Shown here: piece by piece, positions 63,706 to 64,000 of the stretch | How the letters are laid out: every line of letters begins with the position of its first letter | Position numbering within the stretch: position 1 is the stretch's first letter | DNA from: Chromohalobacter nigrandesensis | GTDB lineage: Bacteria > Pseudomonadota > Gammaproteobacteria > Pseudomonadales > Halomonadaceae | Assembly (NCBI RefSeq): GCF_023061285.1 | Contig: NZ_JAKGAM010000007.1 | Coordinates: 85,631 to 149,630 of the forward strand | DNA length: 64,000 bases | Direction: 5' to 3' | The notes under the pieces: generated by a model | What the model saw: only the letters and a program-made list of their open reading frames with translations | What the model was told of the DNA's origin: nothing | Database searches by the model: none | Position numbers and translations under genes: made by a program

Positions 63706-63906
63706 TCAGTCCTGTGCGTCCTCGGCTGCATCTTGAATATCCTCACCCGCTTCTTCCATGCTATCGCCAGCATCCTCCATGGCGTTATCCACGGACTCTC
63801 CAGCCTCTTCTGCGGGACCTTCATCGTCGCACGCCACGACACCAACTGCCGTCATGCCAATGATCAGTACCAAGGCCATTTTCCGAAGCCATTCACTACG
63901 CAGCAT
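63706..63906 (-). CDS. Small acidic lipoprotein
   Basis: A 66-residue protein: a lipoprotein signal (MLRSEWLRKMALVLIIGMTA) with lipobox VVAC at residues 24-27, then a mature part of about 40 residues of mainly Glu, Asp and Ala in a roughly eleven-residue pattern (EEAGESVDNAMEDAGDSM, EEAGEDIQDAAED). It probably forms an amphipathic helix on the membrane face. GGAGAA precedes the ATG at 63906. The role is unknown. The last 94 bases of the window, upstream of it, hold only its probable promoter region. Confidence 0.8.
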   Translation of the reverse strand: MLRSEWLRKMALVLIIGMTAVGVVACDDEGPAEEAGESVDNAMEDAGDSMEEAGEDIQDAAEDAQD

Positions 63907-64000
63907 ACTATTCTCCTTAATCGTTACGTACTCCATGTACGACACTCACTTAAGCACAGGGTATAACAACAGGCAAATAGCACGACGCCACGCAAAACCA

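Overview
The window reads as chromosomal DNA of a halophilic gammaproteobacterium of the Halomonadaceae, most like Chromohalobacter or Halomonas. The basis is the gene order (rpoH-ftsX-ftsE-ftsY/rsmD, xerD-dsbC-hom-thrC-recJ, rpsP-rimM-trmD-rplS/ffh, minC-minD-minE), high G+C with strong third-position G/C, acidic proteins, and an ectoine hydroxylase gene (ectD). The genus is an inference from gene content. No phage, transposase, integrase or CRISPR array was seen.

Left part (1-11.4 kb): the 5' end of rpoH with a sigma-E-like promoter, then ftsX, ftsE and ftsY on the minus strand. ftsY carries 21 perfect copies of a hexamer that encodes a Pro-Glu run. rsmD and zapB lie on plus. rimI, a holD-like gene, bolA, an MFS pump, a small acidic protein, lysS and prfB lie on minus. 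prfB has the classical autoregulatory +1 frameshift. Intergenic spaces around lysS and prfB hold heptanucleotide tandem repeats.

Middle part (11.6-25.2 kb) is an accessory block lying between prfB and a recJ-like gene, which are neighbours in E. coli. It has a complete oligopeptide ABC transporter (oppA-B-C-DF, with a branched RNA-type element between oppA and oppB), a calcium-binding-type lipoprotein, a porin, ectD (5-hydroxyectoine, osmotic and heat protection), a FadL-type outer-membrane transporter, and a copper module: a MerR regulator, a CopA-type ATPase and a 25-residue membrane peptide. A VOC-family protein closes the block.

Core block (25.3-50.7 kb): recJ-like, thrC, hom, dsbC, xerD, rplS, trmD, rimM, rpsP and ffh on minus. 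ypjD and a CorC-like gene follow on plus. A TetR gene and an LplT-PlsC fusion are translationally coupled on minus. An SRAP-family gene that has lost its whole active site precedes an M16 protease on plus. sbcB, minE, minD and minC are on minus, and a 920-residue DUF349 protein is on plus.

Right part (50.9-64 kb): an initiator tRNA with its own promoter and terminator, then an AT-rich pair (a methyltransferase and a DUF2062 protein) that looks acquired. Housekeeping and poorly characterised genes follow: DUF3750, CnoX, PatB-like, YbaK, DUF501, LOG, quinone oxidoreductase, a DEDD exonuclease, Sel1, Tas-like, YaaA, a Tim44-domain protein and a small acidic lipoprotein.

The most unusual items are the active-site-less SRAP protein, the copper-linked membrane peptide, the three-stem element inside opp, the 13-bp hairpin upstream of ectD, and a family of related intergenic heptamer repeats. 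Start codons were chosen by hand from ribosome binding sites and family length, and several remain uncertain.
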